A stretch of DNA of 64,000 nt from Quadrisphaera sp. INWT6 (GTDB taxonomy: Bacteria > Actinomycetota > Actinomycetes > Actinomycetales > Quadrisphaeraceae): assembly GCF_015390235.1 (NCBI RefSeq), contig NZ_VUOH01000005.1:186001-250000 (forward strand), in the 5' to 3' direction. Each line of letters starts with the position of its first letter. Position 1 is the first letter of the stretch. The translations under genes were made by a program, and so were the position numbers. Below are positions 33,725 to 42,708 of the stretch, one piece after another. Below the pieces are notes generated by a model. That model worked only from the letters and a program-made list of their open reading frames with translations, did not search any database and was not told the origin of the DNA.

Positions 33725-34575
33725 GGGAGGAGCACGCCGTCGCCGGGCGCGTCGTCCGCGGCGGGCAGCAGGAAGGCGGACGCCGCGGCGGCCGTGTCGG
33801 CGTCGTCACCGGCGGTCGCGGTGGCGACCACCTGGGAGCCGGCCTCGTCGGCCATCGCGTCGACGACGGACGGCAGCGCCGCCACCGTCATCGCGGCCAC
33901 CGACAGGGTGATCATGATCTTCAGCGGGAAGCCGAGGGAGAACGCCTGCAGGGCGGGGGCGGCGCGGGTCAGCAGGCCCAGGCCGACGTCGGTCAGGAAC
34001 AGGACGGCGAGCAGCGGGCCGGCGATCTGCAGCGCGGACACCATCAGCGTCTGCGCGCCCTCGGTCACCACGCGGGCCACGAGGGCGGAGCTGACGTCCT
34101 CCTGCAGGCCGAGCACGTCGAAGGTCTTGACCAGGCCGTGGAAGACCACGAGGTAGCCGTCGGAGGCGAACAGCAGCACCACGGTCGTCATCTGGTACAG
34201 CCGGCCGAAGACCGCGGCGCCGGCCTCCATCTGCGGGTCGTACGTGGTGGCCGCCTGGAAGCCGCCGAACATGTCGATCAGGTTGCCCGCGGCCTGGACG
34301 GCGGCGAAGACGAGGTAGCAGAGGAAGCCCAGCGCGGCGCCGACCAGCGCCTGCTGCACCGCGGCGGAGACCAGCTGCGGCGTGGAGAGCGACAGCGCGG
34401 AGAAGTCCATCGTCGAGCCGATCGCGAGCGTGATGCCGAGCGCGAGCAGCGTCTTGACCTTGCCGGGGATCGCCTTGTGCGAGAAGGGCGGGGCGACGGC
34501 CATCCAGGTGGTGACGCGCACCAGGACCAGGAGGTGGCCGACCACGGTGGTCAGGGCGATCGAGGGGAGCTCCAC
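33721..34575 (-). CDS. fliR: Flagellar export gate protein FliR
   Basis: 284 residues with about six membrane helices. Characteristic stretches are RVTTWMAVAPPFSHKAIPGKVKTLLALGITLA, AVQAAGNLIDMFGGFQAATTYDP and LLAVLFLTDVGLGLLTRAAPALQAFSLGFPLKI. FliR joins FliP and FliQ in the helical export gate inside the MS ring. The start lies ten bases after fliQ, and the stop overlaps flhB. A variable Ala/Asp-rich tail of about 35 residues ends the protein. Confidence 0.95.
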   Translation of the reverse strand: MELPSIALTTVVGHLLVLVRVTTWMAVAPPFSHKAIPGKVKTLLALGITLAIGSTMDFSALSLSTPQLVSAAVQQALVGAALGFLCYLVFAAVQAAGNLIDMFGGFQAATTYDPQMEAGAAVFGRLYQMTTVVLLFASDGYLVVFHGLVKTFDVLGLQEDVSSALVARVVTEGAQTLMVSALQIAGPLLAVLFLTDVGLGLLTRAAPALQAFSLGFPLKIMITLSVAAMTVAALPSVVDAMADEAGSQVVATATAGDDADTAAAASAFLLPAADDAPGDGVLLP

Positions 34576-34585
34576 GACGTCGTCC

Positions 34586-34861
34586 TCAGCCCATCGCGAG
34601 GAGGTCGGGGATCCGGTCGAAGAGCCCGGTGGTGAACTCGGTCATCTCGGCCAGCATCCAGCTGCCGGAGAGCACGAGCACCACCGCCACGCCGAGGGCC
34701 TTGGGGACGAAGCTCAGGGTCGGCTCCTGGATCTGGGTGACCGACTGGAACAGCGAGACGATGAACCCGATGCAGAGGGCCACGAGCAGCATCGGCGCGG
34801 AGAGCTTGGCGGCGACGAGCATGGCCTGCACGGCGATGTCGATGACGGCGGCGTCGTCCAT
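34586..34861 (-). CDS. fliQ: Flagellar export gate protein FliQ
   Basis: 91 residues with two membrane helices. The motifs AMLVAAKLSAPMLLVALCIGFIVSLFQSVTQIQEPTLSFVPK are diagnostic of the FliQ/SpaQ family. ATG 34861 begins two bases after the fliP stop. FliQ contributes four copies to the FliP5Q4R1 export gate. Confidence 0.95.
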   Translation of the reverse strand: MDDAAVIDIAVQAMLVAAKLSAPMLLVALCIGFIVSLFQSVTQIQEPTLSFVPKALGVAVVLVLSGSWMLAEMTEFTTGLFDRIPDLLAMG

Positions 34862-34863
34862 GG

Positions 34864-35607
34864 CTACGCGTAGCTCCCCACCAGGGCCGTGATGATCAGG
34901 CCCCATCCGTTGACCAGGACGAACAGCAGCAGCTTGAACGGGAGCGACACGGTCACCGGCGGCAGCATCATCATGCCGAGCGCCATCAGACCGGAGGAGA
35001 CGACGATGTCGATCACCAGGAACGGTACGTAGATGACGAAGCCGATGATGAAGGCCGCGCGCAGCTCGGAGAGCAGGAACGCCGGGATGAGCGTCATCAT
35101 CGGCACGGCGTCGGGGCTGGCGGGGTTGGCGCGGTCGGCGGCGCGGGTGATCAGCGCCAGGTCCTCGTCGCGGGTCTGAGCCAGCATGAAGTGCTTCAGC
35201 GGCTCGCTGGCGAGGGTGAACATGTCGGTCTGGCTGATGCCCCCCGCGAGGAAGGGCTGGATCGCGGTCTCGTTGATCTCGTGGATGACCGGGGCCATCA
35301 CGAAGAGCGTCAGGAAGAGCGAGAGGCCGGCGAGCACCTGGTTGGGCGGCACGCCCTGCAGCCCGAGGGCGTTCCGGGTGATGCTCAGGACGACCATGAT
35401 CTTGGTGAACGCCGTCATCATCAGCAGCAGGGCCGGGGCGACGGACAGCGCGGTGATCGCGAGGATCAGGACGATCGAGGTGCTCGGCGTCCCGTCGAGG
35501 CCGTTGACGGCCAGGGACAGGCTGCCGCCGGGACCGGCGGGCGCGGCGGGGCCAGCGGGACCGGTCGGCCCTGCTGCGGCCCCTGCCGTCAGCAGGGCGG
35601 TGATCAT
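34864..35607 (-). CDS. fliP: Flagellar export gate protein FliP
   Basis: 247 residues. A Gly/Pro/Ala-rich signal-like N-terminus (about 30 residues) is followed by the conserved core: SIVLILAITALSVAPALLLMMTAFTKIMVVLSITRNALGLQGVPPNQVLAGL, then AFLLSELRAAFIIGFVIYVPFLVIDIVVSS and SLPFKLLLFVLVNGWGLI. FliP forms the pentamer of the export gate and needs FliO for assembly. Its start overlaps the fliO stop. Confidence 0.96.
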   Translation of the reverse strand: MITALLTAGAAAGPTGPAGPAAPAGPGGSLSLAVNGLDGTPSTSIVLILAITALSVAPALLLMMTAFTKIMVVLSITRNALGLQGVPPNQVLAGLSLFLTLFVMAPVIHEINETAIQPFLAGGISQTDMFTLASEPLKHFMLAQTRDEDLALITRAADRANPASPDAVPMMTLIPAFLLSELRAAFIIGFVIYVPFLVIDIVVSSGLMALGMMMLPPVTVSLPFKLLLFVLVNGWGLIITALVGSYA

Positions 35608-36101
35608 CGGCGGGTGGTCCTCTCGCGCAGGACCTCGAGGGCGGAGGTCCAGGTGGCCGGGGAGAGCGCGGAGCCCGCGAGGGCCGTGCGCTGGGGGGTG
35701 GGGCTGGTGGTCGACAGCACCGTGGCGACGGCGCGGCGGGGCGCGGCGGCCGGGGTGAAGCTCGGGAGCTGGACCTCGGAGCGGACCTCCACCGCCGGGG
35801 CGGCGTCGACGTCGAGGACGACGTCGGCGGGGGCCTCCCCGGTGATGGCGTCGAGCGGCATGCGGGCCAGCAGCTGCACCTGGGTGTCGGTGACGCCGAG
35901 GACCAGGGCCTCGTCGCCGACCCGCAGGACGGTGACGCCCGAGGAGCGCGACAGCGCCTGGCGGGCCACCACGGTGAAGCGGGAGGCGTCGACCGTGCGG
36001 CCGGCGCCGCGGCGGCGGGCCGCGCGCTGCATGAGCAGGATCAGGCCGACGACGGCGGCCAGGGCCACCGCCACGCGGGCGACCAGGGGCAGGATCTCCA
36101 C
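35604..36101 (-). CDS. fliO: FliO-like flagellar biosynthesis protein
   Basis: 165 residues. One N-terminal membrane helix (LVARVAVALAAVVGLILLMQRAARRR) is followed by a small SH3-like domain (FTVVARQALSRSSGVTVLRVGDEALVLGVTDTQVQLLARM), the FliO layout, and a variable tail. FliO is an assembly chaperone for FliP. GTG 36101 is the only start that leaves the helix at the N-terminus. Position between fliN and fliP supports the assignment. Confidence 0.85.
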   Translation of the reverse strand: MEILPLVARVAVALAAVVGLILLMQRAARRRGAGRTVDASRFTVVARQALSRSSGVTVLRVGDEALVLGVTDTQVQLLARMPLDAITGEAPADVVLDVDAAPAVEVRSEVQLPSFTPAAAPRRAVATVLSTTSPTPQRTALAGSALSPATWTSALEVLRERTTRR

Positions 36102-36112
36102 GGCTCGGCCGC

Positions 36113-36856
36113 TCAGTCTTCCGTGCCGGGCTCGACGATCTCGGTGATGCGCAGCCCGTAGTCCTCGTCGACCACGACGACCTCGCCGCGGGCGAGGAGG
36201 CGTCCGTTGACCAGCAGGTCGGCGGGGGCGCCGGCGGCGCGGTCCAGCTCGACCACGGAGCCGGGGGTCAGGGCCAGCAGGTCCTTCACCGACATCCGGG
36301 TGCGGCCGAGCTCGACGGTGACGACCATCTCGACGCCGCGCAGCAGCGCCATGCCGGCGCGGCCGGCGGTGGCCTGGGTGGGGATGGCCGGGCCGCTGGG
36401 GGTGCCGGAGGGCACGGAGGCCTGCGCGATGAGCAGACCCATCCAGACGACCACCTCCTGCGCCTCGGAGTTGGCGTCGACCAGCGGCACCCACAGGGCG
36501 TCGGGGTCGGCGACCGCGGCGGCCACGTCGGTGGCGGTGACGGCGCCGGGCACCGAGGGGCCCATCGCGGCGACGGCGGCGCGCAGCGCGGGGGCCACGG
36601 CGTCGACGATCGGCAGCGGACCGCCCTCGGCACCGGCGAGCGCCTCCTCCAGGGAGGGGTCGACGATGACGACCAGGCTGCCCGACACCGCGCCGGTGAA
36701 GGCGGCGGCCACGCCGGAGCCGTCGGCGGTGGGGGCCAGGGAGCCGTCGGAGGGGCCCACGGCGAGCGTGGCTCCGGCGGGCAGCTGCGCAGCGGCGGCA
36801 GCGGCGGCGGCGAGGAGGGCGGCGTGGGCCGCGCTCTGGGTGGTCGGCGTGGTCAT
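36113..36856 (-). CDS. fliN: Flagellar motor switch protein FliN (long form)
   Basis: 247 residues. The C-terminal SpoA domain (about 165-247: [73 protein letters not shown]) is typical FliN. The N-terminal 150 residues resemble a CheC/FliY-like domain ([15 protein letters not shown], then [13 protein letters not shown]) without clear phosphatase motifs. It forms part of the C-ring where CheY binds. ATG overlaps the fliM stop (ATGA). Confidence 0.93.
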   Translation of the reverse strand: MTTPTTQSAAHAALLAAAAAAAAQLPAGATLAVGPSDGSLAPTADGSGVAAAFTGAVSGSLVVIVDPSLEEALAGAEGGPLPIVDAVAPALRAAVAAMGPSVPGAVTATDVAAAVADPDALWVPLVDANSEAQEVVVWMGLLIAQASVPSGTPSGPAIPTQATAGRAGMALLRGVEMVVTVELGRTRMSVKDLLALTPGSVVELDRAAGAPADLLVNGRLLARGEVVVVDEDYGLRITEIVEPGTED

Positions 36857-37809
36857 CGCGTCTCCTCATCAGGGTTCACCACGAGGCAGGCAAGGCGGGT
36901 CCCGCTGGTGCCGGGGACGGCGCGGGTCAGGACGACGTCGTTGGTGACGACGTCCAGGGGGCGGGCGGTGGGGTGCGGCAGGTGCAGCACGTCGCCCACG
37001 GACAGGGCGGTGACCGCCTGGACCGAGAGGGCCATCGGCGTCATGCGGGCGCACACGTCGACGGGCAGCTCGGGGACGGTGCGCGAGAGCACGTCGGCGG
37101 CCGACTCGGCCGTGCGGCGCTGCTCCTCGCTGCTCTCGGCCGTGCCGCGGGTCTCCACGAGCCGGGCGAGCACGGGGTTCAGGGGCAGCATGACCGAGAA
37201 CGGGAGCGCCTCGGCCTCCTCGCCGAGGGCCACCGTGAAGTCGGCGACCAGGACGACGTCGGCCGGGGCCGCCATCGTGAGGAACTGGGAGGACTGGTCG
37301 ACGTCGGCCAGCACGGGAGCCATCGGCACGACGCCGGCGAACGCCGACGCGAGGTCGGCGAGCAGGCGGGCCGACAGGCTCTCCACGAGACGGCTGTCGA
37401 TGTCGGACAGCTCGCGCTCGACGCCCTCCACGACGACGCCCTCGACGTCGCCGTGCCCGCCGAGCAGGAAGTCCAGCGCCGTCATCACCGTGGTGGTGGT
37501 CAGCGCGACCAGCCCGGTGGCGCCGCCGGCCTCGGTGCGGAAGGTCAGGAAGACGCCCAGCGGCGGCTGCAGGGCGAGGTGGTCCTCGAAGCTGCGGGCG
37601 CCGACGCCGGTGCTGACCACGGTGCAGGTCTGGCGCAGCCGGGTGAGCAGCGTGGTGGAGAACTGGCGGGCGAAGGCCTCGAAGGAGACCTCCAGCGCGC
37701 GGGAGTGCTCGCGGGCGAGCGCGGTGGGGCGGGTGAAGTCGTACTCGGTCACCACGCCGCGGCGCCTCTTGCGGCGCCCCGGCGCTGCGGTGGGGCTCTC
37801 GACGGTCAC
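36853..37809 (-). CDS. fliM: Flagellar motor switch protein FliM
   Basis: 318 residues. Key regions are [56 protein letters not shown], and the C-terminal SpoA domain with [43 protein letters not shown] typical N-terminal CheY-binding EIDAL peptide is not obvious. The GTG start at 37809 has no Shine-Dalgarno sequence and lies about eight bases after a sigma28-like -10 element, so the transcript may be leaderless. It heads the fliM-fliN-fliO-fliP-fliQ-fliR-flhB unit. Confidence 0.94.
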   Translation of the reverse strand: MTVESPTAAPGRRKRRRGVVTEYDFTRPTALAREHSRALEVSFEAFARQFSTTLLTRLRQTCTVVSTGVGARSFEDHLALQPPLGVFLTFRTEAGGATGLVALTTTTVMTALDFLLGGHGDVEGVVVEGVERELSDIDSRLVESLSARLLADLASAFAGVVPMAPVLADVDQSSQFLTMAAPADVVLVADFTVALGEEAEALPFSVMLPLNPVLARLVETRGTAESSEEQRRTAESAADVLSRTVPELPVDVCARMTPMALSVQAVTALSVGDVLHLPHPTARPLDVVTNDVVLTRAVPGTSGTRLACLVVNPDEETR

Positions 37810-37816
37810 AGACAGG

Positions 37817-37844
37817 TTGTCGGCAGGACGGGTGAACGGGTTGA
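37817..37844 (-). promoter_or_regulatory. Sigma28/WhiG-type promoter upstream of fliM
   Basis: On the minus strand TCAA (37841-37844), 16 bases, GCCGACAA (37817-37824). The 16 bases end with CACCCGTCCT, shared with the flgB promoter. The predicted start point falls at or next to the fliM GTG. Confidence 0.6.
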
Positions 37845-37875
37845 GCCTTTCGGGGGAACGAGTTCTCCCCGACTT

Positions 37876-37927
37876 CCGTGATCATGGACCTCCGCCACCC
37901 CGAGGCGGCGGACGCCCGCGATCACGG
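37876..37927. terminator. Palindrome between fliL and fliM
   Basis: CCGTGATC at 37876-37883 pairs with GATCACGG near 37920-37927, and inner TCCGCC pairs with GGCGGA, so about 17 of 21 positions match. It follows the fliL stop and precedes the fliM promoter. It is either a terminator or another repeat family. Confidence 0.55.
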
Positions 37928-37941
37928 TCGCACGGCGGGCG

Positions 37942-38421
37942 TCACTGCATGACGTACTGGGTGAAGTACACGTCGAGGACCTCGTCGGGGTAGGCCTCCT
38001 CGATCTCCTTCACCAGCTCGGCCTTGGTGGCGTCGCGGCCCTCGGCGGAGCCGATCTCCTCCATGGTCTTGCCGCTGTACAGCTCGATGACCGTGTCGAG
38101 GGCCTTGCTGCCGTCGACGGCCTCGGCCACCTCGGCCGACTGCTGCAGAGCGATGCCGATCTTGAGGAAGTGGCCGTCGGCGAGGTTCACGCTGATCGGG
38201 TCGATCGTGGTGACGGCACCGAGCTTGGCCTTCTCCGCCGCCTCCTTCTCCTTGGCGACCTCCTCGGCGGAGGGCGCCGGCTTCGGCGCCAGCAGGAAGA
38301 AGTACGCGCCGCCGCCTCCGGCGAGGAGCACGATGATCGCCACGAGGGCGAGGACGATCTTGCTCGGCCCCTTCTTCTTCTTGGCGTCGGTCTCGGCGGG
38401 GGTCGCGGTGGCGGTGGCCAT
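37942..38421 (-). CDS. fliL: Flagellar basal body protein FliL
   Basis: 159 residues. A lysine-rich cytoplasmic N-terminus, one membrane helix (IVLALVAIIVLLAGGGGAYFFLL), a charged linker and the FliL domain (DPISVNLADGHFLKIGIALQQS, then DTVIELYSGKTMEEI, ending DVYFTQYVMQ). FliL associates with stator units and supports torque. It is the last gene of the unit beginning with fliK and follows motB by 56 bases. Confidence 0.94.
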   Translation of the reverse strand: MATATATPAETDAKKKKGPSKIVLALVAIIVLLAGGGGAYFFLLAPKPAPSAEEVAKEKEAAEKAKLGAVTTIDPISVNLADGHFLKIGIALQQSAEVAEAVDGSKALDTVIELYSGKTMEEIGSAEGRDATKAELVKEIEEAYPDEVLDVYFTQYVMQ

Positions 38422-38477
38422 GGTCGTCGTCCTCTCTCGGGCTCAGGTGCGGGTCGGGGTGCGGTGCGGGGTGCGGG

Positions 38478-39410
38478 TCAGTGCGTGGTGGGCGCCGCGT
38501 CGGCGCCGATCTCGGGCACGGCGCCGGTCTCGATGCTCGGCGCGGCCGGTGCCGCGCCGCCCTTCGCGGCCTCGGCGGTCTCCGGGAGGAGGGCCTTGAC
38601 GTCCTCGGGCGAGCTGGACTCCAGCACGATGTCGACGCGCCGGTTGCCCTCGACGGCGCGCGGGTCGCCGTCGGGGAAGAGCGGGTGGGCGTCGCCGTAG
38701 CCGACGGCCTTCAGGCGGCTCTTGTCCACGCCGTCGTCCAGCAGGCGCAGGAGCACCGACGAGGCGCGCGCCGACGACAGGTCCCAGTTGTTGGCGTACT
38801 GGCTCCCGCTCGACATCGCGAGGTTGTTGGCGTGCCCCTCGACGGCGATCGGCTCGGCCTCAGAGAGCAGCAGCGGCGCGATGGTGTCGAGCACCGACAG
38901 CCCGCCGGCCTCGATCCTCGCGCTGCCGTTGGCGAAGAAGATGTTGTTGGCGGCCACGCTGATCACCAGGCCGCGCTCGGTGATGGTGGTGGTGACCTGG
39001 TCCTGCAGGCCCTGCGCCTCGAGCTTCTCCTCGACGCGCTGCTGCAGCTCCTGCAGCGAGCTGACCTCCTGGGAGGCCGCCTGCTGGGCGGTCGCCTTCG
39101 TGGTGGTGCTGGGGGTCGTCCCGGTACCGGAGTTCGGTCCGTTGCCCACGTCGACCACGGAGTTCGTGGAGCCGTCGACGATGCCGCTGCCGCCGTCGCT
39201 CGGCATCGTCTCCTTGCCGAACCCCTCCGCGAGCGACGTCTTCAGCTCGAGGTACTTCTTCTGGTCGACGTTGCTCATGGCGAACAGCACCAGGAAGAGC
39301 GCCATGAGCACGGTCATCATGTCGGCGTAGGACACGGCCCAGCGCTCGTGGTTCTCGTGCTCCTCGTGCTCCTCGTGCTTCTTGCCGCGCTTGCCTCCGT
39401 GTCCTGACAT
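38478..39410 (-). CDS. motB: Flagellar stator protein MotB
   Basis: 310 residues. The membrane helix contains the proton-binding aspartate in VSYADMMTVLMALFLVLFAMS. A plug/linker region with Gly/Thr-rich sequence precedes an OmpA-like peptidoglycan-binding domain (IAVEGHANNLAMSSGSQYANNWDLSSARASSVLLRLL, then GYGDAHPLFPDGDPRAVEGNRRVDIVL). The His/Glu-rich N-terminus (KKHEEHEEHENHERW) is unusual in composition. ATG 39410 overlaps the motA stop (TGATG). Confidence 0.95.
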   Translation of the reverse strand: MSGHGGKRGKKHEEHEEHENHERWAVSYADMMTVLMALFLVLFAMSNVDQKKYLELKTSLAEGFGKETMPSDGGSGIVDGSTNSVVDVGNGPNSGTGTTPSTTTKATAQQAASQEVSSLQELQQRVEEKLEAQGLQDQVTTTITERGLVISVAANNIFFANGSARIEAGGLSVLDTIAPLLLSEAEPIAVEGHANNLAMSSGSQYANNWDLSSARASSVLLRLLDDGVDKSRLKAVGYGDAHPLFPDGDPRAVEGNRRVDIVLESSSPEDVKALLPETAEAAKGGAAPAAPSIETGAVPEIGADAAPTTH

Positions 39411-40180
39411 CAGGCGGCTTCCTTCTCCTTGGCCTTCGTCTCGGGGACGAGGCTGCGCAGGCGCTGCGCCACCAGGCGCGGGTTGGCCCCGGCCTGCACG
39501 GCCATGAGGCCCTCGACGATCAGCTCCATCTGCGCGCACTCGGTCTCGGAGAGGCGCTTGAGCCGGGCGGCCAGGGGCAGCGCGATGATGTTGGCGGAGA
39601 GCAGGCCCCAGAAGGTCGCGACCAGCGCCGCAGCGATCATGTGGCCGAGCTTGGTCGGGTCGGCCAGGTTCTCGAGCACGTGCACCAGCGACACGACCGT
39701 GCCGATGATGCCGACGGTCGGCGCGAAGCCGCCCGCGGTGGCCCAGAAGCCGGCGGCGATCTTGTCGGTCGACTTCTTCGTGGCGATCTTCGCCTCGAGC
39801 ATCTCCCGGAGGTCCTCGGGGTCGGCGCCGTCGATCGCCGACTGCAGCCCGTCCTTGAGGAAGGGGTCGTCGACGTCCTTCGCGGCGTCCTCCAGGGCCA
39901 GCAGGCCCTCGCGGCGCGCGGTCTCGGCCAGCTTGACCAGCGTCTCGATGGTCTTGGTGGGGTTGGTCGCCTTGCCCGTGAGCGCCTTGACGGTGCCCTG
40001 GATGATGAAGGGGATGTCGGCCATGCGGGAGCCGGCCAGGGTCGCGCCGATCGTGCCGACGATGACCAGGGTCATCGCGGGGATCAGGATGACGGACATG
40101 GGGCTGGAGCCCTCGAGGATGATCGCCAGCAGGATGCCGCCGATCGCGAGGCCCAGCCCGATGAGGGTCGCGGGATCCAT
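39410..40180 (-). CDS. motA: Flagellar stator protein MotA
   Basis: 256 residues with four membrane helices. Recognised from GLGLAIGGILLAIILEGSSPMSVILIPAMTLVIVGTIGATLAG, the cytoplasmic ARREGLLALEDAAKDVDDPFLKDGLQSAIDG with charged residues for FliG contact, and AGGFAPTVGIIGTVVSLVHVLENL. It forms the ion channel with MotB. ATG 40180 overlaps the flbD stop. The sequence does not settle whether protons or sodium are used. Confidence 0.95.
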   Translation of the reverse strand: MDPATLIGLGLAIGGILLAIILEGSSPMSVILIPAMTLVIVGTIGATLAGSRMADIPFIIQGTVKALTGKATNPTKTIETLVKLAETARREGLLALEDAAKDVDDPFLKDGLQSAIDGADPEDLREMLEAKIATKKSTDKIAAGFWATAGGFAPTVGIIGTVVSLVHVLENLADPTKLGHMIAAALVATFWGLLSANIIALPLAARLKRLSETECAQMELIVEGLMAVQAGANPRLVAQRLRSLVPETKAKEKEAA

Positions 40181-40527
40181 CACACCTCCTCGGGGGTCTT
40201 GGCCAGCACGGGGTGGTCGGTGCGGCGCAGCGGGGTGACCACGTGCGGGTCGGGGACGACGTGCAGACCGGGGCGCCCGCTCTCGTCGAGCGGCAGCGGG
40301 GCCGGCGGCTCGGGGGCGGGCACGGGCTCGCGCAGGGCGCGGGCGCCGGCCACGATGCTGGAGCGGTAGTCGCGGACCAGGCCGATGACCTCGGTGACCG
40401 ACTCGCTGACCAAGTACTTGGTGCCGTCGATGAGGGTGAGCACGGTGTCGGGCGTCGACTCGACGCGCTCCAGCAGGTCCGGGTTCACCGCGAACGCAGT
40501 CCCGGTCAAGCGGGTGACGAGGATCAT
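40180..40527 (-). CDS. flbD: FlbD-family flagellar protein
   Basis: 115 residues. The first 65 are the FlbD domain: MILVTRLTGTAFAVNPDLLERVESTPDTVLTLIDGTKYLV, followed by ESVTEVIGLVRDYRSSI. A Pro-rich tail of about 45 residues is added. FlbD genes of this swrD-like class lie between flgE and motA in Gram-positives; Bacillus SwrD raises flagellar power. The layout here is the same. Confidence 0.88.
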   Translation of the reverse strand: MILVTRLTGTAFAVNPDLLERVESTPDTVLTLIDGTKYLVSESVTEVIGLVRDYRSSIVAGARALREPVPAPEPPAPLPLDESGRPGLHVVPDPHVVTPLRRTDHPVLAKTPEEV

Positions 40528-40691
40528 GGCGACCGTCCTTGAAGCTCTGCCGCAGCACCCTTCCGTGGGCGCCGCCACCTGTTCCATCGGCGCTGGCGGC
40601 CCCGGGGTGAGGGGTCCGGGTGGCGGTGTCGGTGGTGCCGAGCACCGCCACCCGGATGGCCCTGGGGGCCAGGAGGCCCCCGGTCAGCGCA

Positions 40692-42047
40692 TCAGCGCTT
40701 GAGGTTCACGAGCTCCTCGAGCATGGAGTCCGAGGTGGTGATGACGCGGCTGGAGGCCTGGAAGCCGCGCTGGCTGACGATCAGGTTGGTGAACTCCTGC
40801 GCCAGGTCGACGTTGGACATCTCCAGCGCCCCGGAGACCAGGGAGCCGTGCGCGCCGTCGCCGGCGACGCCGACGTTCGGCAGGCCGGAGTTCGACGTCG
40901 CCATGTACGTCGAGCCGCCCTGCTTGTCGAGACCGGCCGGGTTGTCGAAGGTGGCGACCGCGATGCGGCCCAGCTCCTGGGAGCGGCCGTTGTCGAAGGA
41001 GCCGACGATGGAGCCGTCGGGGCTGACCTTCCAGCTGGTGAGGCTGCCGGCGGCGTAGCCGTCCTGCGCCGAGACCGTGACGTCGGACATGGAGATGTCC
41101 GAGCGGTTCGCGACGGCGATCTTCGACAGGTCGAACGTGGGCTGGGTGGTGAAGTTGTTGGTGCCGCCCGCGTCCTTCAGGCCGACGAGCGTCAGCTTCT
41201 CGTTGGCGGCGTCGACCGTGCCCGTGGGCGTGGTGGCGGCCACCGCCACGGCGCCGGAACCGTCGAAGTCGACCTTGCCGACGACGACGTCGGCGCCGCC
41301 CTGCTTCTGGCTGACGGTCATCGACCAGCCGGAGACCAGGCCGGTCTTGCCGTCGGTGCTCGTCACCGGGTTCTTCGGCTCGATCTTCACGTTGACGGGG
41401 ACGCTGACGCCGTTCTTGTCGACGAGGTTGTAGCTGAAGGTCTGGGTGCTCGCCCCGGTGGCGTTGTAGATGGGGGTCGCCGGCGGCGTCGTGGTGTTGA
41501 CGACGTCGACGGTGTTGTCCAGGCGACCCGACATCGTGACGCTCGCCGTCGCGGACGCCGGGATCGACTGCGTCGTCGGGATCGAGATGTTGCCGGGCGT
41601 GCCGGCCGAGTTGGTGACGCCCTTGGCGTCCGCCATCCAGCCCTGGACCTTCGCACCGGCGAGGCTGACCAGCGTGCCCGAGCCGTCGACGTTGAAGGCG
41701 CCGTTGCGGGTGTACTGCATCGCGCCGTTGTTGTTGACCACGAAGAAGCCGTCGCCGTCGATCAGCATGTCGCTGTTGCGGCCGGTGGTCTGCGTGGCGC
41801 CCTGGGTGAAGTTGGTGGTGATGCCCGAGACGCGGACGCCGAGGCCCACCTGCGCGGGGTTCTGGCCGCCCTTGGCGCCCTGGGCCGCCGCGGCGTTGCC
41901 CAGGGTCTGCGAGAGCGTGTCCTCGAAGATGGTGTTGGCCGACTTGTAGCCGGTGGTGTTGACGTTGGCGATGTTGTTGCCGGTGACGTCCATCATGGTC
42001 TGCATCGAGCGCATGCCGCTGATGCCGGTGTAGAGGGAACGGAGCAC
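40692..42047 (-). CDS. flgE: Flagellar hook protein FlgE
   Basis: 451 residues. The N-terminus MLRSLYTGISGMRSMQTMMDVTGNNIANVNTTGYKSANTIFED and the C-terminus SNVDLAQEFTNLIVSQRGFQASSRVITTSDSMLEELVNLKR are the axial D0 regions. The middle IDGDGFFVVNN and Thr/Val-rich D1/D2 region follow the hook pattern. GTG 42047 has AGGAGG six bases upstream. It is secreted by the flagellar export apparatus and polymerises with the help of FlgD, encoded just upstream. Confidence 0.95.
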   Translation of the reverse strand: MLRSLYTGISGMRSMQTMMDVTGNNIANVNTTGYKSANTIFEDTLSQTLGNAAAAQGAKGGQNPAQVGLGVRVSGITTNFTQGATQTTGRNSDMLIDGDGFFVVNNNGAMQYTRNGAFNVDGSGTLVSLAGAKVQGWMADAKGVTNSAGTPGNISIPTTQSIPASATASVTMSGRLDNTVDVVNTTTPPATPIYNATGASTQTFSYNLVDKNGVSVPVNVKIEPKNPVTSTDGKTGLVSGWSMTVSQKQGGADVVVGKVDFDGSGAVAVAATTPTGTVDAANEKLTLVGLKDAGGTNNFTTQPTFDLSKIAVANRSDISMSDVTVSAQDGYAAGSLTSWKVSPDGSIVGSFDNGRSQELGRIAVATFDNPAGLDKQGGSTYMATSNSGLPNVGVAGDGAHGSLVSGALEMSNVDLAQEFTNLIVSQRGFQASSRVITTSDSMLEELVNLKR

Positions 42048-42186
42048 AGGGGCCTCCTGGGAAGGGGCGCGCAGCGGAGTGCTGGCGCGGTGCCGTGTGC
42101 CGTCCGTGGCCATGGGGCGTTCCGTCGGGGTGCGGCCGTCGGGGCCGCGTCTTCAGTTGGTGTTCGGTTGTGGGTGGTGGGGCTCG

Positions 42187-42642
42187 TCAGCTGGACGAGG
42201 TGCCCGTGTGAGCGGTGATGCCGCTGACGTTGCTGAGCGACACCGACGCGTTGCCGATGGTCAGCGTCGGGGTGCCGGTGCCGCTGAAGGCGGCGGCGGA
42301 GACGAGCCCGGTCTGGGTCTTGCCGGCGACGTCGGTGTAGTTGACGGTCTGCCCGACGAAGCTCGACGCGCTCATGCGCGACATGAGCGAGAACTGCTCC
42401 TGCTGGACCGAGATCATCTGCTGCATGGTCTGCGTCGACGACAGGGTCGCCGTCTGCTGCATGATCGCGTTGGAGTCCATCGGAGAGGACGGGTCCTGGT
42501 TCTGGAGCTGCTTGATGAGCAGCTGCAGGAAGTCCTGGTTCTTCAGGCTCGTCTTGTCCTCGGAGACCTTGCCGCCCGAGTTCATCGCGTAGCGGGTTCC
42601 CAGCGCAGCGCTGGTGGCCGTGGTGCCGGTGACGTCTGCCAT
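42187..42642 (-). CDS. flgD: Flagellar hook capping protein FlgD (short)
   Basis: 151 residues, shorter than the enterobacterial protein of about 230. The conserved FlgD N-terminal region is present: LKNQDFLQLLIKQLQNQDPSSPMDSNAIMQQTATLSSTQTMQQM, then SASSFVGQTVNYTD. The C-terminal FnIII/tudor-like domains are reduced to one short beta-rich stretch. It caps the growing hook. It precedes flgE in the same unit. Confidence 0.93.
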   Translation of the reverse strand: MADVTGTTATSAALGTRYAMNSGGKVSEDKTSLKNQDFLQLLIKQLQNQDPSSPMDSNAIMQQTATLSSTQTMQQMISVQQEQFSLMSRMSASSFVGQTVNYTDVAGKTQTGLVSAAAFSGTGTPTLTIGNASVSLSNVSGITAHTGTSSS

Positions 42643-42708
42643 CCGACCTCCTGGTGAGTCAGAGACCCTCTCGAGGTCCCTCAGCCACGAGGAGCGCGGA
42701 CGCGCCCC

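Noticed and set aside
35604..36869. Long minus-strand frame running from fliO through fliN
   Set aside because: Only its last 165 codons are fliO; the upstream part is an out-of-frame reading of fliN.
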